Part shown: positions 9,127-18,372 of the stretch, piece after piece
How positions within the stretch are numbered: the first letter of the stretch is position 1
Layout: the number at the start of each line of letters is the position of its first letter
Assembly: GCF_003316695.1 (NCBI RefSeq)
Contig: NZ_PDKB01000003.1
Coordinates: 112,680-176,679, forward strand
Direction of reading: 5' to 3'
Source: Aliarcobacter vitoriensis
GTDB taxonomy: Bacteria; Campylobacterota; Campylobacteria; Campylobacterales; Arcobacteraceae
Length of the DNA: 64,000 nucleotides
Program-made: the position numbers and the translations under genes
The notes under the pieces: generated by a model
Told to the model about the DNA's origin: nothing
What the model saw: only the letters and a program-made list of their open reading frames with translations
Database searches by the model: none

Positions 9127-9690
9127 TTAAAATTTGAAATTAAACCCTGTATAAATAGAGCTAGAGTTTTTTACTTTTATTCTATTTGAATAGCTATATC
9201 CGAACTTTTCTCCTTCTATTTTTACATCTTTTCTGTATTTTGAATATACTCCACCAATTTCAAATTCAATATTTTTTGTAATATCATAAATACTTCCAAT
9301 TTGGAGCCCATAGACCATATTATCTTTAAAAGTTCCTAAATGAAATCCTGTAAAGAATCTAAAGTTATCATTAATTGGAATAAGATATTCATAATTTCCA
9401 GTAACAAGCTTTAGTTTAAAAAGTTCTGTTTTATATTCAATAGCAGATAAATAAACCCTAAATTGATTATTAAGAATTACTCCAATTTTTAGTTCAGGAG
9501 AGGTGTCTTGTATGGATTGATCTTTTTGTTCATTTTGTACTATTGTTCCAAATTGTGTTGGGATATATATATCTAAATTATGTGAGATTTTTGCTTGAGT
9601 TTTTTTTAAATTTATACCTGTGAAATAATCAATATCTAAAGCTTCTAGTAAACTTGATAGAATAATAACTGAAAATATAATCTTTTTTAT
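9127..9690 (-). pseudogene. small outer-membrane beta-barrel protein with ATA in place of the start codon
   Basis: The frame is open from 9690 to the stop at 9127 (187 residues) but has no ATG, GTG or TTG at its natural start. From ATA at 9690 it reads IKKIIFSVIILSSLLEA, a normal signal peptide if the first residue were Met, and AAAAAGG ends seven bases upstream of it. The rest alternates polar and hydrophobic residues in beta-strand fashion and ends in NFKF, the terminal Phe expected of outer-membrane barrels. A -10 (TATAAT, minus strand 9741-9736) lies further upstream. Either a G-to-A change has weakened or silenced the gene, or ATA is used as a rare start. An internal ATG at 9318 would give only a 63-residue fragment. 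Ligand or role unknown. Confidence 0.6.
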
Positions 9691-9787
9691 ATCAAAGCCT
9701 TTTTCATAAATTAGGGAGTAAATTCTATAAAAATTATTATAAAAAGTAGTTAAAATTTTATGTTGATTTAAAAAAATAATTTATTTG

Positions 9788-9862
9788 TGGATGGGGTAGA
9801 AGGATTCGAACCTTCGAGTGACGGTACCAAAAACCGTTGCCTTACCGCTTGGCGATACCCCA
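9788..9862 (-). tRNA. tRNA-Gln (anticodon TTG)
   Basis: 75 bases including encoded CCA. The acceptor TGGGGTA/TACCCCA, a D-arm resembling E. coli tRNA-Gln and an anticodon loop with TTG are all visible. It is the last gene of the minus-strand tRNA cluster. The discriminator base reads T rather than the G of E. coli tRNA-Gln. Confidence 0.95.
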
Positions 9863-9882
9863 GAAGGATTAAGTAAATAAAG

Positions 9883-9959
9883 TGGAGCTGGTGAAGGGAG
9901 TCGAACCCCCGACCTGCTGATTACAAATCAGCTGCTCTAGCCAACTGAGCTACACCAGC
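9883..9959 (-). tRNA. tRNA-Thr (anticodon TGT)
   Basis: 77 bases with CCA encoded. Acceptor GCTGGTG/CACCAGC and anticodon stem-loop CTGATTTGTAATCAG carrying TGT. Confidence 0.95.
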
Positions 9960-9976
9960 ACTTTATATTATTTTTA

Positions 9977-10053
9977 TGGTGTCAAAAGAGAGACTTGAAC
10001 TCTCGACCTCCGGCTTATGAGACCAGCGCTCTAGCCAGCTGAGCTACTTTGAC
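9977..10053 (-). tRNA. tRNA with CAT anticodon (Met or Ile2)
   Basis: 77 bases with CCA. Acceptor GTCAAAG pairs with TTTTGAC (one G-T pair), with anticodon loop CTCATAA. The anticodon stem has two G-T pairs and differs from the usual elongator Met stem found in the other CAT tRNA (10321-10397), so this could be the lysidine-modified Ile tRNA that reads ATA. Sequence alone does not settle it. Confidence 0.9.
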
Positions 10054-10067
10054 ATAAAAATTGAAAT

Positions 10068-10144
<77 letters not shown>

Positions 10145-10174
10145 ATAAATAAAAGAACACCACTTCAAGATAAG

Positions 10175-10251
10175 TGGAGCGGGAGACGAGACTCGAACTC
10201 GCGACAGTCTGCTTGGAAGGCAGAAGCTCTAGCCAACTGAGCTACTCCCGC
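10175..10251 (-). tRNA. tRNA-Gly (anticodon TCC)
   Basis: 77 bases with CCA. Acceptor GCGGGAG pairs with CTCCCGC; anticodon stem-loop CTGCCTTCCAAGCAG carries TCC. Confidence 0.95.
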
Positions 10252-10320
10252 ATAAAATCCTTGTTTAAAAGGATTGGAATGTTATCTAAAAAAATATTAA
10301 ATAAAACTTAATATTTTAGC

Positions 10321-10397
10321 TGGTGGGTCGTGAAGGACTCGAACCTTCGACCACTCGGTTATGAGCCGAGTGCTCTAACCAGCTGAGCTAACGACCC
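10321..10397 (-). tRNA. tRNA-Met, elongator type (anticodon CAT)
   Basis: 77 bases with CCA. Acceptor GGGTCGT/ACGACCC; the anticodon stem TCGGCTCATAACCGA is the form usual for elongator Met tRNAs. It is one of three CAT tRNAs in the cluster. Confidence 0.9.
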
Positions 10398-10399
10398 AG

Positions 10400-10490
10400 T
10401 GGCGGACAGTGAGGGATTTGAACCCTCGGTACCGTTACCAGTACGTCTCCTTAGCAGGGAGGTGGTTTCAGCCAACTCACCCAACTGTCC
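10400..10490 (-). tRNA. tRNA-Ser (anticodon GCT)
   Basis: 91 bases with CCA, including the long variable arm of class II tRNAs. Anticodon stem-loop CTCCCTGCTAAGGAG carries GCT. First gene of the seven-tRNA transcript. Confidence 0.95.
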
Positions 10491-10516
10491 GTTCTAATTT
10501 TATATTAATAAAATCA

Positions 10517-10530
10517 GGACGGGAATTATA
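10517..10530 (-). promoter_or_regulatory. promoter of the tRNA cluster (-10 and discriminator)
   Basis: On the minus strand the bases read TATAATTCCCGTCC, a consensus -10 followed by a C/G-rich discriminator, 27 bases before tRNA-Ser. The same 14 bases occur in front of tRNA-Asn at 63737-63750. A C/G-rich discriminator is a known mark of stable-RNA promoters under growth-rate/stringent control. No consensus -35 is seen here. Confidence 0.65.
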
Positions 10531-10569
10531 ATAGTCTATGACTTAAAACACCCTTAAAAATTAAGGATA

Positions 10570-11268
10570 TTAAATATTTTCTATAATTTTTTTAACAATT
10601 TCTTGTGGATTTTCACTTTTATATATAGGTCTTCCAACTACAATAAAATCTACAGCATTATCTTTTGAGAATTTTATATCAGCAACTCTTTTTTGATCAC
10701 CACTATCTTCTCCAAAAGGACGAATTCCAGGGCAAAGAGTGATAAATTCACTTGAAGTATTATTTTTTATATCAAGACTTTCAAAAGCAGAGCAAACAAC
10801 TCCATCTAGTCCAGCTTCAAATGTTGATTTTGCAAATTCTCTTGCTTTTTTATCTATATCTTCATTATAAATTTTTTTAAAACTTTCATTATCAAAAGAA
10901 GTAAGAGCTGTAACGGCTAAAACTAAAGGACGATTAGGAATATCTCTAATTCTATCCATAACTGTTTTCATAGCATGGCTTCCTGCACTTGCATGAACAT
11001 TAAACATATCAACAATTCCAAATTTAGATATATCTTCTGCTGCATCAGCCATAGTATTTGGAATATCGTATAGCTTTAAATCTAAAAATATTTTAAAATT
11101 TGGATTTATAGCTTTTAAATCTTCTAAAAACTTTTTTCCATCTCTTAAATATGTTCTAAAACCCACTTTCAACCATACATCAAAATCTTTTATTTTTTCT
11201 ACTAAAGCTAGATTTTCTTTTGAACTTTCCAAATCTAAAGATACACAAAGTTTCATGTCTTGTGTCAT
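10570..11268 (-). CDS. pyrF: orotidine 5'-phosphate decarboxylase
   Basis: 232 aa, normal family length. Catalyses the last step of UMP synthesis, OMP to UMP plus CO2. The active-site Asp-Lys-Asp motif is visible as [13 protein letters not shown] near residue 62, and the phosphate-binding region [12 protein letters not shown] is near 215. It is the third gene of a minus-strand operon; its start is one base from the nusB stop. The pyrF-nusB-ribH order matches Campylobacter jejuni. Confidence 0.97.
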   Translation of the reverse strand: MTQDMKLCVSLDLESSKENLALVEKIKDFDVWLKVGFRTYLRDGKKFLEDLKAINPNFKIFLDLKLYDIPNTMADAAEDISKFGIVDMFNVHASAGSHAMKTVMDRIRDIPNRPLVLAVTALTSFDNESFKKIYNEDIDKKAREFAKSTFEAGLDGVVCSAFESLDIKNNTSSEFITLCPGIRPFGEDSGDQKRVADIKFSKDNAVDFIVVGRPIYKSENPQEIVKKIIENI

Positions 11269-11269
11269 T

Positions 11270-11665
11270 TTAAGCCTTTTTTACTTGGTCTAAAATAGCA
11301 TTTACAAATTTTGGTGCTCCATCACTTGCTAATCTTTTTGATAATTCAATAGCTTCATTTATAATAACCGCTTTTGGTAAATCTTCAAATAATATTTCAT
11401 AAATTGCAAGTCTTAATATAGATTTTTCAACTGAACCTATGTCTTCTAAACTTCCTTGAGTTATAAATGCTTTTATTTGCTCATCAATTGTACTTAAATT
11501 TTTAATTGTCCCATTGAATAGATTTAAAGCAAACTCTTTTTGATTATTTCTTATTTTTTTTTCTTCTAAAAGTTCATCAACAAATTTTGAAATCTCAGTA
11601 TTTCCTAAATCGTATGCATACAATAGTCCAATTATAGACTCTCTTGCTTGTGTTCGTGTTGCCAA
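11270..11665 (-). CDS. nusB: transcription antitermination factor NusB
   Basis: 131 aa, all-helical, standard length. It begins [21 protein letters not shown] and ends with the conserved [24 protein letters not shown] segment. NusB binds boxA RNA with NusE (S10) in rRNA antitermination complexes. It lies one base after ribH in the ribH-nusB-pyrF operon. Confidence 0.95.
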   Translation of the reverse strand: MATRTQARESIIGLLYAYDLGNTEISKFVDELLEEKKIRNNQKEFALNLFNGTIKNLSTIDEQIKAFITQGSLEDIGSVEKSILRLAIYEILFEDLPKAVIINEAIELSKRLASDGAPKFVNAILDQVKKA

Positions 11666-11666
11666 A

Positions 11667-12137
11667 TTATTTTCCCATTTCGTTATATAAATCTAACATT
11701 TCAATGATTGTAATCATAGCTTCTGCACCTTTGTTTCCAACTTTTGAACCAGCTCTTTCAATTGCTTGTTCTATTGAATCAGTTGTCAAAACACCATTTG
11801 ATACAGGTTTTCCATATTTTAAAGCAACTGTCGCTATACCTTTTGTTGCTTCTGCACTTATATAGTCAAAGTGAGGAGTTGCTCCTCTTATTACCGCTCC
11901 AACACAACAAACAGCATCATATTTTCCACTTGATAGTGCTTTTTCTAATGCAAATGGTATTTCAAAAGCACCAGGAACTAAAATCAAATCTAAATTGTCT
12001 TCATTTCCACCGTGTCTTTTGAAAGCATCTCTTGCTCCTTCAACTAATCTATCAGTTATTATGTGATTAAATCTACCATTTATGATAGCAACTTTTTCAT
12101 CACCTTTAAGTCTTAAAACACCTTCTATTATTTTCAT
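11667..12137 (-). CDS. ribH: 6,7-dimethyl-8-ribityllumazine synthase
   Basis: 156 aa. Makes lumazine from the ribityl-aminouracil and the 4-carbon phosphate in riboflavin synthesis. Family features seen: [13 protein letters not shown] near residue 23, [15 protein letters not shown] near 54, and [14 protein letters not shown] with the catalytic His near 88. First gene of its operon here. In C. jejuni kdsA lies immediately upstream; here a receptor gene and a GGDEF gene intervene. Riboflavin made here feeds RibF, encoded at 24625-25464. Confidence 0.97.
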   Translation of the reverse strand: MKIIEGVLRLKGDEKVAIINGRFNHIITDRLVEGARDAFKRHGGNEDNLDLILVPGAFEIPFALEKALSSGKYDAVCCVGAVIRGATPHFDYISAEATKGIATVALKYGKPVSNGVLTTDSIEQAIERAGSKVGNKGAEAMITIIEMLDLYNEMGK

Positions 12138-12384
12138 TTATTTCTCCAAGATTGTTTTCAATAAGCAGTGATTATACATAAAATGGGCTTAAGGTTTAAA
12201 GTATAAATATTTGATGTCTTTGATTATGATATACAAAAAAGTACTATTAAAAACTATTTTTTTATTTGAATAATATAAAAATAAATACTGTTAAATTGTT
12301 ACAAAAAGTAACTTCAACTAACAAATTTAAAAATTCTTTCTGTAAATTTGTCCATTTTTTTCATTTAAATCGTCTTACTATATA

Positions 12385-12399
12385 GAGAAACAAATTCTC
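12385..12399. promoter_or_regulatory. palindrome GAGAA-N5-TTCTC upstream of siderophore receptor (candidate operator)
   Basis: A perfect inverted repeat with a five-base spacer, 23 bases before the receptor ATG and just after a TACTATAT -10-like stretch (12377-12384). Iron-uptake receptors are usually Fur-repressed, and the position suits a repressor. The match to known Fur boxes is only partial. Confidence 0.35.
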
Positions 12400-12422
12400 A
12401 AAATTAATACAAAGGATTTAGG

Positions 12423-14820
12423 ATGAAAAGAAAGATTTTCATTTCAGTTTTAGCATCAATGATGTTAAGTGGAACAATGTTAAATGCAAAAGAGATAAGT
12501 TTGCAAGAAGCAGTAGAGAATATAGTAAAGAAATATAATGTAACATATATTTCAAAATCAAAAGATTTGAAGAATAAAATAGTAGATTCAGAAAAGTTAA
12601 GTTTCGGGGGGGGGTACAGTATTAAGTAATCTAAATAGCGTACTAGAAGAACATAATCTCAAAGCTATCGAAGAAGATAGTATAATTTACATAATAGAAA
12701 ATCCCAAATCATCATATCAAAAAGTAGGTAAAACTTATATACTAGATGAAATATCTGTAAAAGATAATAAAGAAAATAGCTATACAAGAACTCAAGACAA
12801 CTCAGCAACTGGTATGAACTTATCACTTAAAGAAACCCCTCAATCAGTTTCAGTAATTACTTCAAAAAGAATGGAAGATCAACAACTAAATAATTTAATA
12901 GATGTTATGAAAAATACTACAGGAGTATGGGCAACTTCACAAGCTGGGAATACTGGTTTAACAGAATTTTACTCTCGTGGTTATAAAATTGAGAATTTTC
13001 AAGTAGATGGTGCAAAAAGCAGTTTTTTTGATACAGATAAAATGGGACTTGAAAATATTGATACAGCTATTTACGACTCTGTTTCAGTAGTTCGTGGTGC
13101 AACTGGATTTTTAACGGGTGCTGGAGATCCTAGTGGAAGTATCAATTTGGTACGAAAAAAACCAACTAAAGATTTTCAAGCCTCTTTAGAAGCACAAACT
13201 GGGCGTTGGGATAAATACCGTGGAGTTGTAGATATTGGTGGTGGATTTAATGAAGATGGTTCAATCCGTGGAAGATTTATCGCTGTTCATAATCAAGGTG
13301 GATATTTCAATCCATTAGCAGAAAAAGAAAGATCTACTTTATATGGTGTAGTAGAAGCTGATTTAGGTGATTCAACTACAATATCAGGTTCTTGGGAAAG
13401 AACAGAAACAAAGCACAATGGTTCACAACATAGTACTACTCCTCCAAGATTTGTTTATGATGAAAATTGGGAAACTCATTTAGCAAAATTTGATAAATAT
13501 ACATGGGTTAGACCAGAATGGTCAAGATATAAACAAGTTAGAGATAATTATACTTTGAATTTAAATCATCATATTAATGATTCTTGGAAGATAGATGCTA
13601 CATATAACTATACTGAAGATGATACAAAAAGAAAAGATGCACTTTGTCGTTCTTATTTTCGTGCTGATGGTACTTGCAGTAGTCTATATGGAGGTAATCC
13701 AAATGAATATCTTACAAAATCTCATTCATTGGATGTGAAACTAAATGGTAATTTTGAATTATGGGAACAAACTCATGATTTAGTATTAGGATTTAATGGA
13801 GAAAAAAGTAAACTAAATAGTAAATATTATCCCAAAATAGGTGCATTCCAAGATATGGGGATTATAAATAATAAATGGGTAGTAATTGAACCAATTAAGT
13901 TTGGTAATGTAGTACCATATTATGATACACGTAATGAACAATATGGTGGATTTATATCAACTAAATTAAACTTTACAGATGATTTATCTGCAATTTTAGG
14001 TGGTAGATATAGTAAATGGGAAACAAAAAGCCCTGGTGATGATAGAAAATTTGATAATTTTTTACCATATGTAGCTTTAAGTTATGATCTTACAGAAAAT
14101 CTTACAACTTATGTAAGCTATACAGAGATTTTTAACCCACAAAATGCAAAAGATAGAAGTGGTAAATATCTTGATCCAGAAACAGGATTTAACTATGAAG
14201 TTGGTCTAAAAGGTGAATGGTTTGATGGAAGATTAAACTCTAGCATAGCACTTTTTCAATCAGGTAAAGATGGTTTAGCTATTCAAGATAAAGATGAAAC
14301 AACAGGAAAATGTCATTTACTTCCAGATGCTACATCTGAATGGGATTGTGCTTATAAAGCTTTAGATGATACAAAAAACAAAGGTTGGGAGTTTGAAATT
14401 GCAGGAGAGATTACTCCAAATTGGAATGCTCAATTTGGTTTTTCTTCATCAATTCTTAAAGATAAAGATGGAAAAAGGTTAAATAGTACAACTATGCCTA
14501 TTAGAACAGCAAATCTATTTACAACTTATCAAGCTACACCATCTTTAACTCTAGGAGGTGGTCTAAGATGGCAAGATAAAACTTGGGATGATAGTACAAA
14601 AAATACTTATATTAATCTAGGTCGTGAAGATTTAGTTGGAGAAGCTAAACAAGATGATTATTTTGTCGTAGATTTGATGGCAAATTATGAGTTTGATAAA
14701 AACTTAAGTTTACTTTTAAATTTAAATAATGCTTTAAATAAAGAGTATAAAACTACTTTTGGAACATATTCTTATGGAGAAGAGAGAAATTGGATGGCTA
14801 CTTTAAAATATAAGTTTTAA
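12423..14820 (+). pseudogene. TonB-dependent siderophore receptor, out of frame at a poly-G tract (probably phase OFF)
   Basis: The first frame (12423-12629) gives a signal peptide and the start of an STN domain, then stops after nine G's at 12606-12614. The following frame (from before ATG 12814 to 14820) gives the rest of STN, the plug (LKETPQSVSVIT near its start) and a 22-strand barrel ending in YKF. Dropping one G joins the frames into a 798-residue receptor. Such proteins import ferric siderophores using TonB energy; the STN domain often signals to an anti-sigma factor, but none is seen nearby. AGGATTTAGG precedes the ATG. The shift may be real phase variation or a read error in the G run. 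The siderophore is unknown. Confidence 0.85.
12606..12614 (+). repeat. poly-G tract (G9) inside the receptor gene
   Basis: Nine consecutive G's in a genome where such runs are very rare. Eight (or eleven) would restore the reading frame; nine gives a 68-residue product. This has the layout of slipped-strand phase-variation tracts known from Campylobacter and Helicobacter. Confidence 0.9.
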
Positions 14821-14846
14821 AAATACCAGAAATATAGTTATTAAGT

Positions 14847-14877
14847 ACAAGAGTTGGATTTATTTCAACTCTTGTTT
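14847..14877 (+). terminator. terminator after the siderophore receptor
   Basis: ACAAGAGTTG (14847-14856) pairs perfectly with CAACTCTTGT (14866-14875), with a nine-base loop and a T-containing tail. It lies between convergent genes and may serve both. Confidence 0.7.
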
Positions 14878-14910
14878 GATAAGATTTTGTTTTGAATTTT
14901 CTTAGTTATC

Positions 14911-16563
14911 TTAAAATTCTTCAACTCTATTTTTACCTTTTTCTTTTGCACAGTACAAAGCCTTGTCAGCTCTTAATAAAAGCTCATTTAAATTATCATC
15001 TTCTCTAAATCCACTAACTCCAAAACTTGCAGTTTTTTTACCTACTATTCCAAAATCAAAATTTGATATTTTGTTTTTTAATTTTTCTGCTAAAACTATT
15101 GCTTCTTTTTGAGATGTTTTTGGGCAAATAATGATAAATTCTTCTCCACCCCATCTTCCTACAATATCTATATCTCTAGTTGATTTTGTTAATATTGAAG
15201 CAATGCTAATCAATACTTTATCACCTTCAAGATGACCATATGTGTCATTAACATATTTGAAATCATCCAAATCAAGTAGAATCACAGAAAAATTATCTTT
15301 AAATCTTTTAAATATACTTTCACTTATTCCCAAAACTGAATCTATTTCATTTCTATTGTTTAGTTTAGTTAAAAAGTCTATTTTTGAAAGTTTAGTTAAT
15401 TCTTCTTTTGCTAATTCCAACTCTTTTGTATAGTTCAATCTATCAATCATAGAAAAAGCTAAAAGTAATAAGCAAATAAGTATAACAATATCACTTGGAT
15501 ACTCTTCCCAAGGTACAACACCAAGAGCTATTAAAGTTGAATATACCCAATACAAAGATATTATAAAGAAGCTAAATGTAATTATTTTTATTTTTTTATC
15601 TCCTTTAATAAAGAAGTAAATTATAAAAATTGTCAAAATAGGTAAAGTTATGAGATTATATAAAATATCAAAATATTTATAAGATGATGTTAATGTAAAT
15701 AAACCAAATATAGAACCAAAAAATGCAATAATTAAATATAAAAAATGTACTTGCCATATTTTTCTTATTAGATTAAATGGAGTTTTAAAACTAATAGTTT
15801 TATCCATAAAATAAGTTATACCCAAAGGAAAAAAGAAATAAGAAAATGCCAAAATATACTGATACAATAGTGGAAAATCAAAATATAATTTTAATATTTT
15901 CACAGAACAAAATACATTTAATGCTTGTGATAGAAAAAGTAAACCTAATATCAAAAGTTCTTTACTTCTAAATTTAGAAAAAAATGTAAGTAAAAATAGT
16001 ATTGATACAAAAATAGATATAGAACCTATAATAATTTTTGGAATATCATAATCTAAAAGTTTTTTATAAATATTTCCTTTTGAATCAATCAATATTTCAC
16101 CCCATAATCCTATATCAAGGTAGTTTGAGAATACTCTAAAATATAAATATTTGTTTTGAGCTTCATTGTCCAAAGGGATTAAATGCCAAGGCCATCCTTC
16201 AAATTTACCTTTTCCTTGTACATTAAAAGTTCCAAATTGATATATTTTTTTATCTTCAAGATAAACTTCCATAATTAAATCTGTACTAAAAATATATAAA
16301 TTGGCATCATTTGGTAAATTATTAGGAAGTTTTACCCTATACCAAACATTGGTTTGATTATTTCTATTTGGTGGATTACTTGGGAATAAAATCTCTTTCC
16401 ATTCTTTATTATCTTGCTCCAAAGTCCATATAGGAGTATTATTTGAAAAAGTAGAATCTCCCCATCTATACTCCCATTTCGAAAGTGATAAATCTATTTG
16501 ATTTGATTCAAAAGCAAATAGATAGTTTATAAATAAAGAGATAAACAGAATTATTTTAAACAT
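14911..16563 (-). CDS. membrane diguanylate cyclase (GGDEF) with periplasmic sensor
   Basis: 550 aa. Signal peptide, then a periplasmic beta-rich region (about 20-165), several transmembrane segments (about 170-375), a short coiled linker and a GGDEF domain (about 385-550). The active-site motif is GGEEF near residue 471 and an intact inhibitory I-site (RDID) lies exactly five residues before it, so it should make cyclic di-GMP from GTP and be feedback-inhibited. It follows kdsA by 14 bases on the same strand, so it may ride on the kdsA transcript. The signal sensed is unknown; the architecture recalls 7TM-DISM sensors. Confidence 0.9.
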   Translation of the reverse strand: MFKIILFISLFINYLFAFESNQIDLSLSKWEYRWGDSTFSNNTPIWTLEQDNKEWKEILFPSNPPNRNNQTNVWYRVKLPNNLPNDANLYIFSTDLIMEVYLEDKKIYQFGTFNVQGKGKFEGWPWHLIPLDNEAQNKYLYFRVFSNYLDIGLWGEILIDSKGNIYKKLLDYDIPKIIIGSISIFVSILFLLTFFSKFRSKELLILGLLFLSQALNVFCSVKILKLYFDFPLLYQYILAFSYFFFPLGITYFMDKTISFKTPFNLIRKIWQVHFLYLIIAFFGSIFGLFTLTSSYKYFDILYNLITLPILTIFIIYFFIKGDKKIKIITFSFFIISLYWVYSTLIALGVVPWEEYPSDIVILICLLLLAFSMIDRLNYTKELELAKEELTKLSKIDFLTKLNNRNEIDSVLGISESIFKRFKDNFSVILLDLDDFKYVNDTYGHLEGDKVLISIASILTKSTRDIDIVGRWGGEEFIIICPKTSQKEAIVLAEKLKNKISNFDFGIVGKKTASFGVSGFREDDNLNELLLRADKALYCAKEKGKNRVEEF

Positions 16564-16577
16564 TTTAATATTTTATT

Positions 16578-17375
16578 TTAATTTCCTAAAACTTCTTTAA
16601 TAGCAAAAATATCATTCATTGTTTTATATAAATCATCTATTTGAAGCATATTTGGACCATCACTTTTTGCACATTTTGGGTCAATATGTGTTTCGAAGAA
16701 AAATCCATCAACTCCAACACTTGCAGCTGCCCTTGCCATATGTGGTACAAAAGAGCTATTTCCTCCAGTTGTTCCTCCAGTGCTAGGTATTTGTACACTA
16801 TGAGTTGCATCAAAAATAACTGGTGCATATTGTCTAAGTAACAATAAATTTCTCATATCTACAACTAAAGCACCATATCCAAAAGTATTTCCTCTTTCAC
16901 AAAGCCAAACTCCAGCTTTTTGTGAATTTTCATAATTTACTTCTGTTATACCTCTTGTATTTAAAACTTTTTCAACTGGATGTTTCATAGCATCTGCTGC
17001 TAAAAATTGTCCTTTTTTGATATTTATTTTTGCAGGTGTTTTTGCAGCAGCAACTAATAAATCTGTTTGTCTGCATAAAAAAGCAGGAATTTGAAGTATA
17101 TCCATCACTTCTCCAGCTGGTTGTGCTTGATAAGATTCGTGAATATCTGTTACAACTTTGTATCCAAACTCTTTTTTTATTTTTTCAAAAATCTTTAAAC
17201 CTTCATCCAGACCTGGTCCTCTAAATGAACTTAAACTTGTACGATTTGCCTTGTCAAAACTAGCTTTAAAATAAAAATCTACTCTCTTGTCTTCACTAAG
17301 TGGTTTTAATTTTTCAGCTATTCTTAAAACTGTATCCATATCTTCTAAAACGCAAGGTCCTGTCATTACTATCAT
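16578..17375 (-). CDS. kdsA: 3-deoxy-8-phosphooctulonate synthase (KDO-8-P synthase)
   Basis: 265 aa. Condenses arabinose 5-phosphate with PEP to make KDO-8-phosphate for the LOS inner core. Recognisable segments: MTGPCVLED at the start, FKASFDKANRTSLSSFRGPG near residue 36, and the C-terminal GVDGFFFETHIDP region with SDGPNML near 240. It supplies the sugar to which the heptoses added by WaaC and WaaF attach. It lies 14 bases after the EamA gene. Confidence 0.97.
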   Translation of the reverse strand: MIVMTGPCVLEDMDTVLRIAEKLKPLSEDKRVDFYFKASFDKANRTSLSSFRGPGLDEGLKIFEKIKKEFGYKVVTDIHESYQAQPAGEVMDILQIPAFLCRQTDLLVAAAKTPAKINIKKGQFLAADAMKHPVEKVLNTRGITEVNYENSQKAGVWLCERGNTFGYGALVVDMRNLLLLRQYAPVIFDATHSVQIPSTGGTTGGNSSFVPHMARAAASVGVDGFFFETHIDPKCAKSDGPNMLQIDDLYKTMNDIFAIKEVLGN

Positions 17376-17389
17376 ATTATAAAATCCTT

Positions 17390-18274
17390 TTATTTCTTAC
17401 TTACTAAAAATCCACTAATTACAATTAAGATTATACCTAAAACTATTATAAATGAAGGAAAACTATCTCCAACAAATAATCCTAAAATAATAGAAAAAAC
17501 TATATTGCTATATGATATTGTTCCTACAATTCCAGCTTTTGCAAAAGAGAAAGCTTTAGTCATATATATTTGTGCATAAGTAGAGAAAAGACCCAATAAA
17601 ACTATAATAAACCATTCATAATTTGTAGGGAATATAAACTCTCCTAACATAAAATCTAGGTTAGGATTTATGTAGAATTCACTAATAATCATTAAAATTA
17701 ATGGACAAATAGTTCCCATAGCCATAAAAGATAAAACTATTGCTCGGCTATCATAGTAAAGCCTTAGTTCCCTTATAGAAGTATATGCTAGTGCTGCTCC
17801 AACTCCTGAAAGAATACCTAAATAATCTGTTTTTTCTAAACTACTTCCATCAAACTCTGTTATAAATAAAATACCAATAAATCCAATAAATACTCCAATC
17901 CAACCTTTAAAACCTATTTTTTCTTTTAGAAAAAAATATGCTAAAAGAGCGGTAAATATTGTAGAAGTTTTTGAAAAAGTCATAGCTTCTCCTAAAGGAA
18001 TATTTGCAATATTGTAAAAGAAAAATAAAAGTGAAATAAAGCCAACAGTTCCTCTAAAAATAAGTAACCAAAACTTTCCACCTATTTGTTTTAGAGGTGA
18101 GTTGTAAATAGAGTAAAGTATTATAAAAACTCCAAAAACATTTCTAAAAAATACTACTTCTATTGGAGCTAAATTTCCACTTAATTCTTTTGCTGTAACT
18201 CCCATAAGTGCAAATAAAAATGAAGCAATAAGCATATATTTTATAGCTTTATTAACATTTTCTTCCAAATTCAT
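17390..18274 (-). CDS. EamA/DMT-family transporter
   Basis: 294 aa with ten hydrophobic segments in two repeats of five, the EamA (drug/metabolite transporter) plan. Members export amino acids, nucleosides or other small metabolites; substrate cannot be read from sequence. It is divergent from murA and leads the minus-strand unit EamA-kdsA-GGDEF, with a 14-base gap to kdsA. Confidence 0.88.
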   Translation of the reverse strand: MNLEENVNKAIKYMLIASFLFALMGVTAKELSGNLAPIEVVFFRNVFGVFIILYSIYNSPLKQIGGKFWLLIFRGTVGFISLLFFFYNIANIPLGEAMTFSKTSTIFTALLAYFFLKEKIGFKGWIGVFIGFIGILFITEFDGSSLEKTDYLGILSGVGAALAYTSIRELRLYYDSRAIVLSFMAMGTICPLILMIISEFYINPNLDFMLGEFIFPTNYEWFIIVLLGLFSTYAQIYMTKAFSFAKAGIVGTISYSNIVFSIILGLFVGDSFPSFIIVLGIILIVISGFLVSKK

Positions 18275-18372
18275 TCCTTTTTTAAAAAAGCTAATAGTAT
18301 AGTAAGATAACTAAAATAAAGCAATTTTTGGGTATTATAAACTCTATTTTAAACTCTATTTTTAGGAAATCT

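Noticed and set aside
9670..9710. ATG-AAA-AAG start in another frame just upstream of the beta-barrel gene
   Set aside because: It ends after six codons (MKKALI), so it is not the gene start; the ATA frame fits a signal peptide and ribosome site better.
18328..18372. Upstream ATG for murA giving 15 extra residues
   Set aside because: AGGAAA and family N-terminus support ATG 18373.
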